This document shows, piece after piece, positions 12,523 through 24,855 of a stretch of 64,000 nt of DNA. The stretch's first letter is position 1, and each line of letters starts with the position of its first letter. The stretch spans positions 425,637-489,636 of the forward strand of contig JAJEKV010000248.1 in NCBI GenBank assembly GCA_021234155.1. The letters run 5' to 3'. The translations under genes and the position numbers were made by a program. This DNA is from Isoetes taiwanensis. Taxonomy: Eukaryota; Streptophyta; Lycopodiopsida; Isoetales; Isoetaceae. Under the pieces are notes generated by a model. That model did no database searches. It worked only from the letters and a program-made list of their open reading frames with translations, and was not told the DNA's origin.

Positions 12523-13319
12523 CCAGGAGTCTTCTTCCTTCCCTTCTGCTCCTGTTCATCTTTGTGTGAGGAGCCGTTGTTCTTTGCTATGGCTAATGGG
12601 TCCCGTCCATGGGGGAATGGAGGTTTTCCCCGCGGTGTTCGACGCGGTGGGTAAGAAAAAGATTGCGAGGCGGTGTTGAAAAGAAGTACTTGGTCTGTTT
12701 GTGATTAGGACCATTGGCTCAGGTGTGTGGTGCGCTTTGTTTGTGAGGTACTTGGCGATGTTGGGACATCGTCTAATCTTACCTGCGAGGGGGCTGTCTA
12801 GGAACAAAATATCCTACACAAAGGGGAGTTGCACTAGCGCTGGTTCTACCCTAGCTTGGAACTTCAGTCAAGACTCTACTATAAAATTTGGGGTCGCGTG
12901 CAAGGTTGCTTGGGCGTCTACCTCCTTCTGAAGATACGGAAGATTTGGTCGACGTCGTCGGCCTGTGCATTTGGTTTGTACCATCTGTGGAAATCAGAAG
13001 TTGCCATTGATTAATTGCGAGAAGAGGGTAACAAAGCGGTTGCAAGAAGCCTCGGGGAGTTGGGAAATCGGCTAGAAGGGCAGGGGAGCAGATTTGTAGG
13101 GTGCTATCGAGAAATGCCGGGTCTATTTATAGAAAAGGGGAAACCCTAATTTTTGGATGACTTGAAAATTTCCTAGGATTGGGTAATTCTAACTTATCGA
13201 GGTCAAAATAGGAGTTTGAGGACTATATGAGATGCTTGAACAAGGCTAGGTTACCTAAAAGATGCTATGCGATGAGGTTGAAGGTGACTTTGACAAGTCT
13301 GGTGAAGAAATGGTAAGAG

Positions 13320-13577
13320 GTCTCCACGACTTGCGCCTCGCTTCAAAACTAACTTTTGTTTTCGCGACCGGTAGCGTTGTGAGACATCGATCTCATTTCG
13401 ATCAAAGGTGTCAATTTGGGTAAACTAATGGTGTAAGGTTGATGGGCTCATCAAATTAGAATCGACCCTTATTTGGTCAATTTGGAGCTGTTTTGGCCAA
13501 GTTTGGGCGAGGTCTCACGACTTGCGCCTCGCTTCAATACTAACTTTTAGTTTTCGACGGCGCGAAAGCTGTGAGAC
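13320..13577 (-). repeat. paired leader hairpins, inner pair
   Basis: Two ~66-bp imperfect palindromes at 13320-13385 and 13512-13577. Each starts as GTCTC...CGACTTGCGCC and ends as ...GTGAGAC, with a central AACTAACTTTTAGTT-like core. They sit downstream of the charged frame and upstream of gag in the element's own direction. Confidence 0.8.
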
Positions 13578-14196
13578 ATCATGTCTCTCGGCTTGCAAAT
13601 GTCCTATTTCCTTTGAAATAAAAGCTAAAACTTATTAATTTGCTCTAATTAACCAAGTTTATGCCATCAAGGTACACAAAATTGCTCTATATTACAAAAT
13701 TTTTAATTATTTACAACAAAAGTTTCTAAAGGCGTTCTCCCTTAATCTTGGTCATAAGACTCATGTCTTGTCGCATTAAGGTTACCCGCTGGCGTGGATA
13801 GTGCGGGCTGTTGAATCTTCAAAATGTTGCACTATCTTTGCCTCAACCGCCTCTTGCATTGCTAGCGGCGCCTCGTCAGTGACTCTAAAAGTCGTTACGT
13901 AGGCTGCATCACTTCCGCACCAACCAGAAGGCGAAGGGGGGCGCGGGGAATTGGGAGACCCGAAGGCTGCTTATTTGGAAGTGTCTAATCTCCCTTAATG
14001 CTCTTCTCTCCACCTCCTTCCTATCAGCTTTCTTCACGGGTGGTGGCTGGAACCTTGGGCTTTGGTGGTGGCGGCCTTAAGGTTTCTTTGCCGTTGGTTA
14101 AGCCCTCCCTCGATGAACTTAACCCTGTTTTCTTCATAATATTTGTTGTAGGCCTCCCATTTCTGCATGTAGGCCTCGTGCTCCCTCATCTTTCTC

Positions 14197-14938
14197 TCAT
14201 AAATCTTCACCCTGTCGGTGGCGTAGGCTTCGGGCGAGGTGGTGGTTGCTTCTTTCTATCCCATGCGGATACTCGGGGGCTTCGCACTTGGTCTTCTTTG
14301 GGGTTGCTCGGTCTCGGCCTTTCGGTACTTCACGCTTTCGTCGCTGGGTGCTTGGAAGAGCTTCCACCTGCAGCATTAGGGTTGAAGTCCTCCTCGGAAA
14401 AGAGTCGTCCGGAGGGTTTGGGGGTTCGTCGGGTTGCCGCTCCTTGATGATAATGTTTGGGGTTGGCCTCTTCCTTGGCAGGCGGTCCGCCGTTTTCCTT
14501 ATGCCCGACCACCGAACTTCCCTTTCGCTTTCTTCTTTTCTTCTGGCTGCCTTTTGTTCCTCTTCCTTCCTTTTTCTCTTTTTGTCTTCCCTTCTCTTCT
14601 GCATTTCGTACTTTCGATGAACCTTCTAAGATTGCGCTACCTCCGCTGGCTCCAGACCTGTCACTTGCTCATCCTGCTCGAGGATCTCCGTGGGTGCGTC
14701 TGAATGGTCTGCTTGTTCCTGCTGTCGGATCTCCCGCTCTATTCCTTCATACACTTCCCTCGTCTCCTCGTCCATGGAGTTCGGTGATGTGGCCTCGTCC
14801 TGCTCCGCTTCTTTGGTTGAAGCCCTCAATCAGATCGGGCGTGTCTTGCTCCTCGTCCGGCGAGCGTCCCCTCTCGCGAGCCCTCTCGCGAAGCATCTTC
14901 GAATGATCTCCGCCTACCGGTGGCTGGTGGCTTCGCAC
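14197..14938 (-). pseudogene. charged extra frame in chromovirus leader
   Basis: Three overlapping minus-strand open stretches (14938-14747, 14829-14626, 14604-14197) look like one frame broken by two shifts. The product would be highly charged and coiled-coil-like: an acidic part with EVYEGIEREIRQQEQAD, then a basic-acidic run with KRREDKKRKRKEEEQKAARR, then a proline/arginine tail. It lies between the PBS and gag, bracketed on each side by a pair of hairpins. The second family copy has a similar E/K/Q-rich frame at 62350-62595 in the same position. I do not recognise a function; it may be an N-terminal extension of gag or a separate small ORF. Confidence 0.55.
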
Positions 14939-15187
14939 GAGGCGGCAGCTTCCTTAGCGGTACTGTTTGGTTCGGGCCATGCTACGGATCGTCAATCGGA
15001 TAAAAGCGTAGAGATCGCCTAAGTTGGGAAGAAGCGGATTTCTAGGGCTTGGGCCGAAAAAATGAGGGGGTTCTACATCTATTTATAGCTTGGGGAATTT
15101 TAGGTCAAAACTCAAGTTGCTCGTTTAACATGCTAAGGCACCAACTTATCTAAAACTTATACTTATTTGGACTTTTTCTACCTATTG

Positions 15188-15445
15188 GTCTCACGACTTG
15201 CGCCTCGTTCCAATACTAATGTTTAGTTTTGCGACCCGGTAGCGGAAATGTGAGATCTCATACATTTCTAGGGTTTTTAGGTGATTAAAACATGCTATTC
15301 TAACTAATTCCTATCTTAGAATTAGCCTTACCACATTATTTTTCTCAAATTCCTCATGTTTTGGTGTTCTTGGCTCGATGTCTCCACGGCTTAGCCTCGC
15401 TTCAAAACAAAAATTTAGTTCTGCTGACCGGGCGAAATGTGAGAC
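15188..15445 (-). repeat. paired leader hairpins, outer pair
   Basis: Two ~66-bp imperfect palindromes at 15188-15255 and 15380-15445, related to those at 13320-13577 and to the hairpins of the second element (61736-63011). They lie 205-460 bp inside the 5' LTR. Confidence 0.78.
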
Positions 15446-15635
15446 CACCTCACTTGGAAAATTTTGGCTCATTCTTTTTAATCTTGTTAAATTCCAATTC
15501 ACTTAATTGTTACTAGCTTAGCATAAACTACAAAGGTGAGAAAAAATTTTCCCACTTTTCGAGGCTTGAGGATCCTATCAAGTTAGTACTCTTGGGAACA
15601 TGGTCGGTGCTTTGCTCTTGGTCTCCAAGAACATT

Positions 15636-15648
15636 GCTCTCGATACCA
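15636..15648 (-). other. primer binding site, initiator Met tRNA
   Basis: On the minus strand TGGTATCGAGAGC lies one base inside the 5' LTR. It equals the plant tRNA-iMet complement TGGTATCAGAGC except for one extra base at a CAG. The second copy has the exact form at 61523-61534. Confidence 0.88.
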
Positions 15649-15649
15649 G

Positions 15650-17186
15650 CGTGGCGTCCCCTACTTCATTATCACGGTGCTCTCACCGTACACAAACAGG
15701 AGTTCTTCCCCACACCGGCTCGCTGGCGTCTGGGGCCCTCCACATATCCTGCGCGTGCTTGAGTCGGTGGGAAGAGTGAAGGTGTCATTCTGTGTCTCCC
15801 TCGGGGGCCTACCTAGGCTGGGAGCGTAAACATACATGTCGTACTCAACATAATCCTCCATCCACCCGGAAGGGTGGTATATCAACATCTACTTGAGAGG
15901 CGGTGGTCGGCACATCACATAGGAAATCCTACCCAAGGCTCCGGACTCAAGGGGTGGCCCGGCGGCTTGGGTCTCGAGTTCATTGCGGATGAGAATTCAT
16001 GGCAATGGATTTAGGCGGCATAGAACATGGCAAAGGGTTGTCCACTCCATCCGCCCCTCACTGTGCACACTTTGCGAGTAGGTTGAAAAGTGTTGGGACT
16101 GATCAGTAGCCGCGGATGCATGGCCGAAGGGGGCTATTCACGGGTCTCATCCTCCCGATTCCGATGGGGCAGGTAGGGATCACTCCCTCCAGAGATCTAC
16201 ATCTTTGACTCAAGGTGACTAGAGGGCCCTTTGCCCGTATTCGTTGAACCCACTGGAAAGTGTACACCACTTCACGGTTCGAGCCCATGCCTTACCCGCA
16301 CTCGGTGGTAAGCCATTAGACCTAGTCACAATGATCCCGGTGGAAAGGGCTTTACACACCGGGGGATCGTTCGAGAGAGTCGAACATGAACCTCCTTCTT
16401 TGCCAGTCTGGCCCCTTCACCCACAACCAGGTGTGGCTCTTGTACACAGGCCGAATCTACAGTGTGCTAGAGAGGCTACTATAGGAGCATCAACTACAAG
16501 CTTTAGGGCCTCTACCCCCCTTCCCAATACAAGGAGTTCACAGAGATACATCATCCAAATACATCACAGAAGAACTAAAGAACTAGATCTAATCATAGAG
16601 TTAGGTTCTTTAGTTAGTGTCCGAGATCTACGATCTAGATAGCTACTATGGGCAATTTAATAGTCTAAACCTACTGATTCTATGACTAGAAGACGGTTTA
16701 AGCTATTAAATTGACCAAATACCTGATCCTTGAGTGGCTCCTCCTGACCTGAGTTCAACCATCCTGCTGAGCTGAGCGAATTCAGGGGAACTGATGGTGC
16801 AATTCGCTTGGGCGGCGTCTGGGAGGCGGTTTTGGCTCCTGGGGCAGCCAAAACTGAGCTCTAAAACCCTAAGGACGAAAAACTAGCAAGCTAGGGTTTT
16901 CCTACCCTAAATAGACATGGGGTTTAGGCTAGGGTTTCCAATTACCCAATTTGGCATGTGGGATAATTGGAAAGGCCCCACTTGCCTTTAATGGCTAGGT
17001 GGCAAAATATGCCAACATGGAAAGGTGTGCCCTAATAATATATGAACACTCCTAGCAAGTTGCCCCTAGGCTACTTACCTGGCTATCCGTTGGCGTACAC
17101 GTCGGTCGGAGATATGGGTAATGCTGCGTTTGGCAAAGATAAAGATATCGCCACGGGACCGTATATCTTTGGCTTGGAACGTCACA
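15650..17186 (-). repeat. 5' LTR of the chromovirus (1537 bp)
   Basis: Direct copy of 4115-5655. The outer end ...GTCACA is at 17186, followed by the ATGCT target duplication; the inner end CGTGGCGTCCCC abuts the PBS spacer. The LTRs differ by many small indels, so the insertion is not very recent or the consensus is noisy. Confidence 0.92.
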
Positions 17187-17191
17187 ATGCT

Positions 17192-19489
17192 TGTCTTTAC
17201 TTATTGTAAAATGAATTTGTTGTGTAGTTTTGTTTATTCTCATAGGAATGTTTTTGGATGAAATTAGAAATTGAATATCTTGTTGAAGAGGCCAGGTTAA
17301 ATATCTCATTGCAGTTTGAGTAAATTATACGATTTCATGGATTGAGAGAGACTACAAACGTACTTCTAGGTCAATTAACATTCAGATACTTGTTTCTAGA
17401 GCCATTATCTAATGTTCGATCTTAATCTCTCATTTTGCTTTTTGTTTTACGGCGGGACTCACATAGTCCAAGTACTATTGTTACCCATGGGATCTGAAGG
17501 AAGCGGCGAGGATGTGTTTGCGATTCTTTGGATGCTACGATTCGATCTTAAATGCTTGTTCATACAAATGAAACCTCGGGTCTTTAACGGTGGAGTCACC
17601 ATTGGCGTGCTCATTGCGGTATCAATTACGACCCGACCATTAAAACAAAATGGAGTGGTACGGTGGCATAAGCTTTCGGTTCAATAAATAGATATAGAGC
17701 TCTTAATTCTAAATTAATTAGCATTGATGTTTAAGACCTAGAATGAGACTTGGAATATATTTTGAGATAGCTAGAGCTTGAGATGATCACGGAAAATCCA
17801 AAACTATTGGTAGTTATGGCTGGCCCTTACCTTTAGGTCTGTTATAAATTGGCTAAGTTGAGATGGAATTTCGGTTTGACATTGCATAGGTTTCACATTC
17901 TATTTGGTGGAAAAGCATATGATGTGTTAATTGGTAAAACTATAAATTGTTTACCACGAGTTCATTGATTATGGTTCCTCTCGGGCATTGAATCTAATCT
18001 TTCTTTTGGTTTTCTATTCATCTAGTTTTTCTTGGCTTTTACAACTTGTTTTAAGCGAAAACAAGGGTTGCCGGTTGTAACCGAGAATGGCGTTTCTTTA
18101 ATTGAATAGCTATGCATTAGAAGATGGCATAGTTGTACCCGCCAGATGAACTAACGGTAGTTGGTGTTGCGGTGGAAGCCCCAGTAGTCACATTATTACT
18201 AGCATGATCTTGAGTTCCATCCTTGGAAAAGGTAGAGTTAGCTGCCGGGCTTTGACCGTCCAAGCCACATGAGCCACCCTCTCGTCTAGAGTTGCTTGGT
18301 TTCAAAGTCCTTCCAACGGGCAAGCCTCGTCAAGGACTTGTTGAGAGGTTTCGGATATCTACTTGTTGGAAATGAAGTTAAATGATCCCGATAAAGGCGG
18401 ACAAGCTTTGATCAATGTGCATGTGCTTTCCAACATTACCACCGACCACATTAGGGTAGCCAGTTGGAGAAGTTGCTTCTTTAGGTATAGGGCAAAACCC
18501 GACTAAGATCTTGAATTTTATTGATCTTATTGACAAATTGTCTTTGTCCGATTACTTTTGTGCCTCTGCCGAATTGATTGTTGCCGAATTGTTAACATCC
18601 AATTGAAGTTGTACATCAAATCCATGACTTTGTGGATGCCGAGAGTGATATCCAACATGTCCATTCGTATATTTTCTTCTAGCCTATGTCCAATTGAGCC
18701 TGAAGAAGAGTCCGGCGCGACCCGGGTAAGGGGGAGAAGGTCTGTTGTTATACTCAGGGATGTCTGTCATAGGGTCCATCGAGGGGTTGCTTTGAGAATT
18801 TGTTCTTTGGGTTGCTTCCCTTTAGGTCTAATTGATTGGTTGGATGATGGACGAATTTGTTTCATTTGTTTGTAAGTGCTAAAGACCATTGTGTCAGACA
18901 GGATCATTTAATAACATGTTCAATATAAGTACAACGAAGGGAACTGTAAATGAAAGCATCCGTAGAGTCATAATGAATGTAGGTGCAAATGAATGAAGGT
19001 GAATGTACTACATTGGTTCTGAATACATGGTCTCAGGAGTTTACATGAACACATAGCAGGATAAAACATATGCTTCAATCCCATGAGACATAAATGTAGC
19101 AAGCCAGCCATGCACTAACTTACTTCTGCTACTAACAGCTATCTTCCATTATAAGCAGAATCAAAGTTGTTAGTTCAACGTGCTGCCTTTTGGTTATAAT
19201 TTCAAATCTACTCCTAAAGTACTTCTATGTACAATAAACTTCTCCTTGATCAGAGGCTTAGTCACAGGTCGTGGGTTTTGATCTTCAATGATGCTTTGGA
19301 TTTTTTAGTCAAAGCTATGTCTGCTCCGTTGTGTTGAATACGACGATGGGATCTCTTTGTATGTATCCAATCTATGATAGAAAATTTCAGTAACTTGACT
19401 GTCTCTCTTAGTAATCTTTGATGTAGCGAACCGGTCCATGCAGATTTGTACTCCCCATCTTCAATTGGTTGGGGCTGTATTGTACACTC
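17192..19489. other. no gene recognised
   Basis: AT-rich DNA with only short open frames (17412-17687 plus; 18117-18323 minus; 18558-18875 plus). None has a motif I can name. The minus frame 18323-18117 is Ser/Thr/Gly-rich and could be a gene tail, but nothing around it supports this. Confidence 0.5.
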
Positions 19490-19631
19490 TGATACACGTC
19501 GGACACTGGTCTATGTTGTAGGTGTTCTCACACCCTTTATGCAGCATCCCAAGCAATCACAGTGGCAAGCAGCTAAAAGAGTTTTTCATTACCTAAAGGG
19601 TGCTCTTTATTACAGTTCAGCTGGTACTTGA
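19490..19631 (+). pseudogene. Ty1/copia RNase H-region relic
   Basis: The translation contains VYVVGVLTPFMQHP followed by HWQAAKRVFHYLKG-like text (read here as QSQWQAAKRVFHYLKGAL). That is the segment conserved in copia polyproteins at the RT/RNase H border, where a tract of this type precedes the RNase H catalytic aspartate. Only about 45 residues remain. No LTR, integrase or gag is nearby, so this is a small fragment of a deleted element. Confidence 0.75.
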
Positions 19632-20022
19632 AGCTTTATTATTAATGTTTACTTACAAAAGTTCTAACCATATCCTTTACTTTATAGGATAAGAACGAAG
19701 AAGACAATGACCATGCAGGCAATGCAAATGAAGAGGGTCATGGGGATGAACCAACAAATAGAGAGGATTGAGTTGCTTATGTTGATAATTTTGTTGACAT
19801 GAAAATTAGTATTTTGCCTTGAAACATTTTCTATAAGCATTTGTTATGTTGGAAATTCTACTTAATGAAACTTCGTACATTAGCTTTTTGATATCTAATT
19901 TGGAAAAATAAATTATTTGTTATCAAAGAAAAAAAAATACCTAGATGTTTATCCTTTTGAAACAAGTCAAAATGCGCACATTGTCCCAAATTAGGTATTA
20001 CCTAGACACACAACTTGTCACA

Positions 20023-20715
20023 AATTGTTATTGGTTGTCTTAGAGTAGATGGGTAGATGTAATATAGCTATCTTGTTGTCCCTAGCTTGCCATGTTGATG
20101 ATGCTGCTTTATTTATTTGTCATAATGTGGTCACAGCACTTATATTCTTTAGACACAAAACTAGTAACAAAATTTTTTATTAGTTGTCTTATTATGGATA
20201 GGATTATAGCTGCTATTTTGTCACTATTTTGCCATGATGATGATGTTATGCTGTTAGTATCACAATCTATCTATCTATCTATAGGCTTTACTCGTCTATC
20301 ACAATGTGATCACAACACTAGCTATTTTTTAGACACAAATCACAAAATTTTTTACCGATTGTCTTACTGTAGATGCATTCTAGCTACTATTTTGTCACTA
20401 GCTTGCTATAATGCTGATGTAATGTTGTTCATAAGGGCTTTCATTTATTTATCACAATGTTGATAAAATCTTGTCACAAGTTTGACATTTTCTAGATTAC
20501 CATGTAGTTTTAAATTGATTTTGTGTCAATATTATGATATAAATTGAAGCCACAAGCTTGACACAACATTCGACGCTATTGTGGCATGTTTGTGACAAAT
20601 GATCACGACAAGTATAGTGTCAAGGCTGTGACAATAATTGGGTTTTGACAAGTTCTCCTTGTGTCAAGAAATTTGACGTTACACTAGACACTATAGGTAC
20701 CCTTCTCTTGTAGTG
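20023..20715 (+). mobile_element. CACTA-like element terminus, copy 1 (start of block Y1)
   Basis: The right end at 20703-20715 reads TTCTCTTGTAGTG, which on the other strand is CACTACAAGAGAA, the standard plant CACTA terminus. Inward lie many subterminal motifs of the type TTGTCACAA / TGTGACAA (20470-20690), as in EnSpm-like elements. No opposite CACTA end or transposase was found, so only one end or a non-autonomous remnant is present. The stretch repeats at 30581-31409. It is joined directly to the LINE that follows. Confidence 0.65.
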
Positions 20716-23700
20716 GTCCCTGCAGATGGCACCAAGGGTGATCTAGCTACCTTCTGGTACAATCAGAAGCTGGTTGGTACTTATATTAGCCCCTCTAATA
20801 GATGGTTATGTGTTACCCTTCTCATGAAGGAATGCCAAGTGGCATTTATAAACATCTATGCCTCCACAGACCCTTATGAAAGAGAGCTTATGTGGGCTGA
20901 AATTGATAACTGGATGAGTGTGCAACAGCATATTGAAAATTGGGTGGTCATTGGAGACTTCAACAATACCCCCCCACAGTGACATGAAACTTGGTAACAA
21001 GATTGATATGTCAAAAATGAGATATTCGGGAGGGTTGGTGACCAATCAAGACTTAGTATATGTCCCTCCTCGAACACTAAATTCTCCTGGAGCAATAAGA
21101 GAAAGAAGGATCAAAGAACTTTCCGTATGTTGGACGGTGTTCTACATCCATAACTCGCCCGGTGGTGGATAATTGCATAGTGGCCGGTGATATTGCTAGC
21201 ACCATCTCGATCATCATCATCAGCCTCACTTCCTAGACACTAAAGACCTTACTCTTGGCCCTAGGGGCAAGAACACCCTAAATCAAGTTCAATACTTCCT
21301 ATCTCCAAATGAAGGCTTTTTGTGGGGGAGTTTACTTCCTTTTATGTGTCCCTTCCCAAAATTGGTCAGCACCAATCAATGAGGAACTTTAATGATAAAA
21401 TGCGAAAAAGTTAAATCCTGGGTTAAACAATGGGGAAAGAATCTGGCTCAGGGAAGGAAAGCTACTAAGATGAGCCTCCTGGAACAGATAAAAGAGGTTA
21501 GATCTCTCCTTGAAAATAATCCCAAGGATGACTCACTTCACCTAAAAGAAGAGCAGCTGGAAATCCAGATTAAGACATTAGAAGAATATCAGGTTAGAGG
21601 CATGGCCCTTAGAAGTAAAATTAAAATGTACAACCAGTTAGACCAGGAGATTGCCTCAGCCTTCCACAGGTTTTACACTGGCCTCTTCCAGAATGAGATC
21701 GTGGAAGACAGCAGAATTCAAGAAGCTTTTGATATAGCTGGCCCCCCTAATGAAGTCATGGACTGGACTGAGGTCCCTGACCTTCCTAAAATCTTTGAAA
21801 CCCTAAAGAAGATGAAACATGAGAAAAGTCCTGGCATTGATGGTTTCTAGCCAGAATTCTTTGTGAAATTCTGGCCCATAATGAAGGATGATATTGTCTA
21901 ATTTATCCAAGGGATCTGGAGGGCAAAGGCAATTTATCCCACTTTCAATGTTGGAGTTATTTCCCTTATCCCAAAGACTGAATCTCCTATTAAAACCAAT
22001 GAGTGGCGTCCTATCTCTCTGACTACTACCTTGTATAAATTAGTGGCTAAAATTATTGCTGGCAGAATTGTGATCCACCTCCAGGAGAAAGTAAATGCCT
22101 GTCAATCTGCCTTTTTACCTAATAGATCCATTCTCGACAACTATATTGCTGCTAATGAGGCCTTACACTGGAATACGTTGACCAAGCAAAATTGCATTCT
22201 TTTTAAGTTGGATTTTAGACGGGCTTATGATTGTATTTCTTGGAAGTTTTTGGAAAATCCCTAGTTCATATTGGCATTCACCCTTATCTCATCAAGCGTA
22301 TTATGGGGCTTAACCAAAATGCTATTTCCTGTGTTCTTATCAATGGAGCCCCAAGTGATTTCTTTCCTATTAAAAGGGGTGTGAGGCAAGGCTGCCCTCT
22401 GGCTCCCTATCTCTTCATAATTGCTGCCGAAATTCTTACAAAGATGGTATCCTCCTACCAAAATAAGGGCCTCCTCCAAGGACTGCAAGTGCCTGACCTT
22501 AACAAACGGCTTTCTATCCTGCAATATGCTGATGATACTTTCATCATGATTAAAGCTGATAATAGCAATTTTGCTAATTGTATGGATTGCATCACTAAAT
22601 TTGGAGCTGCCTCAGGGATTCATCTTAATTATACTAAATGCTCTATTCCCACTGATGGCTCCTATCCTGATCTTAATACTCATGGTATCAGATATGTCCC
22701 TGAAGGTCATTATCTAACTTTATTGGGGCTCCCCCTTGCAGTTCATATGTCTCACAGAGTAGCCTGGCAACCCCTGATTAATAGGATTCGGAAAAAACTC
22801 CTTCTCCTCAAAGGATCTTTATCCCTTGCTGGTAGAATATTGATTGCTAAGTGCTTGCTAGCAGTCATGTCTATTTCTCCTCTGCTTTGATTGTTGACAA
22901 GGCTTCCTATAATAAGATTGAACAATGCATCAGAGAGTATATTTGTCAAGGGATTCACTTGACTTCCTGTGATGAATTGACTCATCGTAGAAAGTTTGGT
23001 GGTCTGGGATGCAAATCTCTCTTCCTTCAAGCCCAAATCTTAGGTGCCAAGAATGTTTGGAAAGCTATCTCGGGTTTCCAACCCCCTGCAAAGGACTTTA
23101 TCAGGTTGTGGTTCAACAAGAGTAAGCCTTTGGGTAGCCCCTCTTTAAGACACCAATTCCCAGACTCTGCCTTTTATGACTTTCACTGCGCTGCAAATAC
23201 TTCCCCTCTTCTTAGGAACATTTTTAAAGCTTGGGAGAAAGTTGCCACCAAGTTTACTCATGATAAAATATCCAACTCTGTGAGGGGCACTTCTATTTTC
23301 TGGTCCCCTGTCATAGCTCCCCCCCTCTTATTTTGCCATGGCTATTTGTAACCCCACCTGCTATAAGAAATGCCACTCTGCTAATATCTTGTATGTTAAG
23401 GATCTGATTGATGACAATGACAATTGGATTCCATGGGAGGAGATTAAAAGAAGAGTAGGTGGGAGTGCCACCCATAGATCCATCTATAAGCAAGTAGTTT
23501 TGATCTACTCCCCCCTTTTGTGTAAGGATGGTAAGGGTGAAAGTCAATCCCCTTTGAATTGGTTTTTTAAAATCAAAAGGAGTTATAAAGTCTTTAAAAT
23601 TTGCCATGAAAGCATGCCTCCCTGCAGGGTCTCTCCCTCAAGAATTTCAAGAAGATTCTCTCATCCAATTGAAAGTCTTATTCTTGTCCAAAGATCAAAG

Positions 23701-24855
23701 TTTTTTCCTGGCTTGTGCTTCATAATGCCCTCCTGAATAACACAAATATGATCAAGAGGAATTTCAAGTCCGTTCACAGCTTTGCCCCCTTTGCAGTAGC
23801 CAAGATGAATTTGTTCTTCACATATTCACTTGTCCTGTGATCCATGAATTTCGGAGATGGCTGGCGTGATCGGTTCCAAGTTGAGAATCCCTTATCTGGA
23901 GTCTATTTCCAAAATCTCCCAATTCTTCCAACTCCAGGATGCCAATGTCAATTCCACTGTCCTCCAATTGGCCTTTTGGATTGTCTGGAAACACAGAAAG
24001 TGTGATCTCACCTGGATGAAGTTCAACTTCCAATTGGAGCTCATCAGATGTGCTCTGGCTCATAAGGCATTAAAATTAGAGAAATTTGATCCTGATTGGC
24101 TGCTTTGGGGGACTTTCAAGTCTATTCTTTTTTGTTCGCTTTGACTCTTTGATTGACCCGAGCTCTATTGTGGATTGCAGCCTTCTTGAACAGTGTTGTA
24201 CAGGTATTCAGGGGGACCACCCTGCCGGATGATGTTCCTGTCCACCACTCTGTGACCCCCCGACAGGCTGCCAGGGCGACTTTTCGTCTCAAATTCTTGC
24301 TTAAGGAGGCGTATAATGCCCACATTCTTCATAAGTTTATTGGAGCTCATAACCGGCTTCTTACAAAGAACCAATTTTCATGTCTGCGCTCCATGTACTA
24401 TTACCATAAAGGCAGATGTGAGGCTGCTGCTGGAGTTATTCTGGACATAATTCACGTCCCCTTGGATGAGTTGCTACTGCTCACCCCCTCCTGGGCCGAA
24501 ATCAATTGGGCTGCTCCCCCTTGCTATTCCAGGCCCACTCCTTCCCTGACCTCCCTGCTATTCCGTCCTCCCTGCTTAATTTGTCATCTCTTTCCATCTC
24601 TGCTGGTTCTTCCCATATGGCGGTTGTCACTGGTTCCCCTCAACATAGCTCGGTCCCCTCTGGTGGAATTTGGTTATAATGATGATCCTCGAGCTGGTTT
24701 TCTTAGAGACTATATGTAATTTGCTCCAGATGGCAGTTCGATCTTGATGTTCCTTTTCTGATTTTTTCTGTATAGGCTTTGAGCCTTTATCTTGTATGTT
24801 TCTAATCTATGATTAATACAATCCTTCCTTTTCATCAAAAAAAAAAAAAAAAGAA
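20716..24855 (+). pseudogene. L1-type LINE ORF2, 5'-truncated, copy 1
   Basis: A dead non-LTR retrotransposon. In order: the C-terminal half of the APE endonuclease (VVIGDFNNTP near 20940-20970), a linker, then RT with KLDFRRAYDCISWKFL (22205-22252), GVRQGCPLAPYLF (22378-22416) and the catalytic LQYADDTFIM (22519-22548). A zf-RVT zinc finger follows: CPLC, then DEFVLHIFTC (about 23787-23835). The tail near 24160-24720 may be a decayed RNase H domain. It ends in a poly(A) run at 24837-24852. In-frame TAG at 21848 and TAA at about 21900 are shared with copy 2. This copy has more patches of damage than copy 2 between 20970 and 21400. Confidence 0.92.

Larger units (their letters stand above)
4115..17186 (-). 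mobile_element. complete Ty3/gypsy chromovirus, 13,072 bp
   Basis: An LTR retrotransposon read on the minus strand. Both LTRs, PBS, PPT, gag, protease, RT, RNase H, integrase and a chromodomain are present in the Ty3/gypsy order. Direct 5-bp target duplications ATGCT sit at 4110-4114 and 17187-17191, which proves a single insertion. LTRs start TGTGACGT and end ACGTCACA, with some decay at the inner and outer ends here (TGTGGCGT, CGTGGCGT). The chromodomain after integrase puts it among plant chromoviruses. The length is large for the group because of ~1.54-kb LTRs and a ~3.1-kb leader before gag holding an extra charged frame and paired hairpins. All coding frames are interrupted as read. Confidence 0.93.

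Noticed and set aside
21848-21850. Stop codons at former CAG/CAA as candidates for U-to-C RNA editing
   Set aside because: Such editing is known from organelle transcripts of some non-seed plants; a nuclear LINE gives no reason to expect it. Ordinary C-to-T mutation is simpler.
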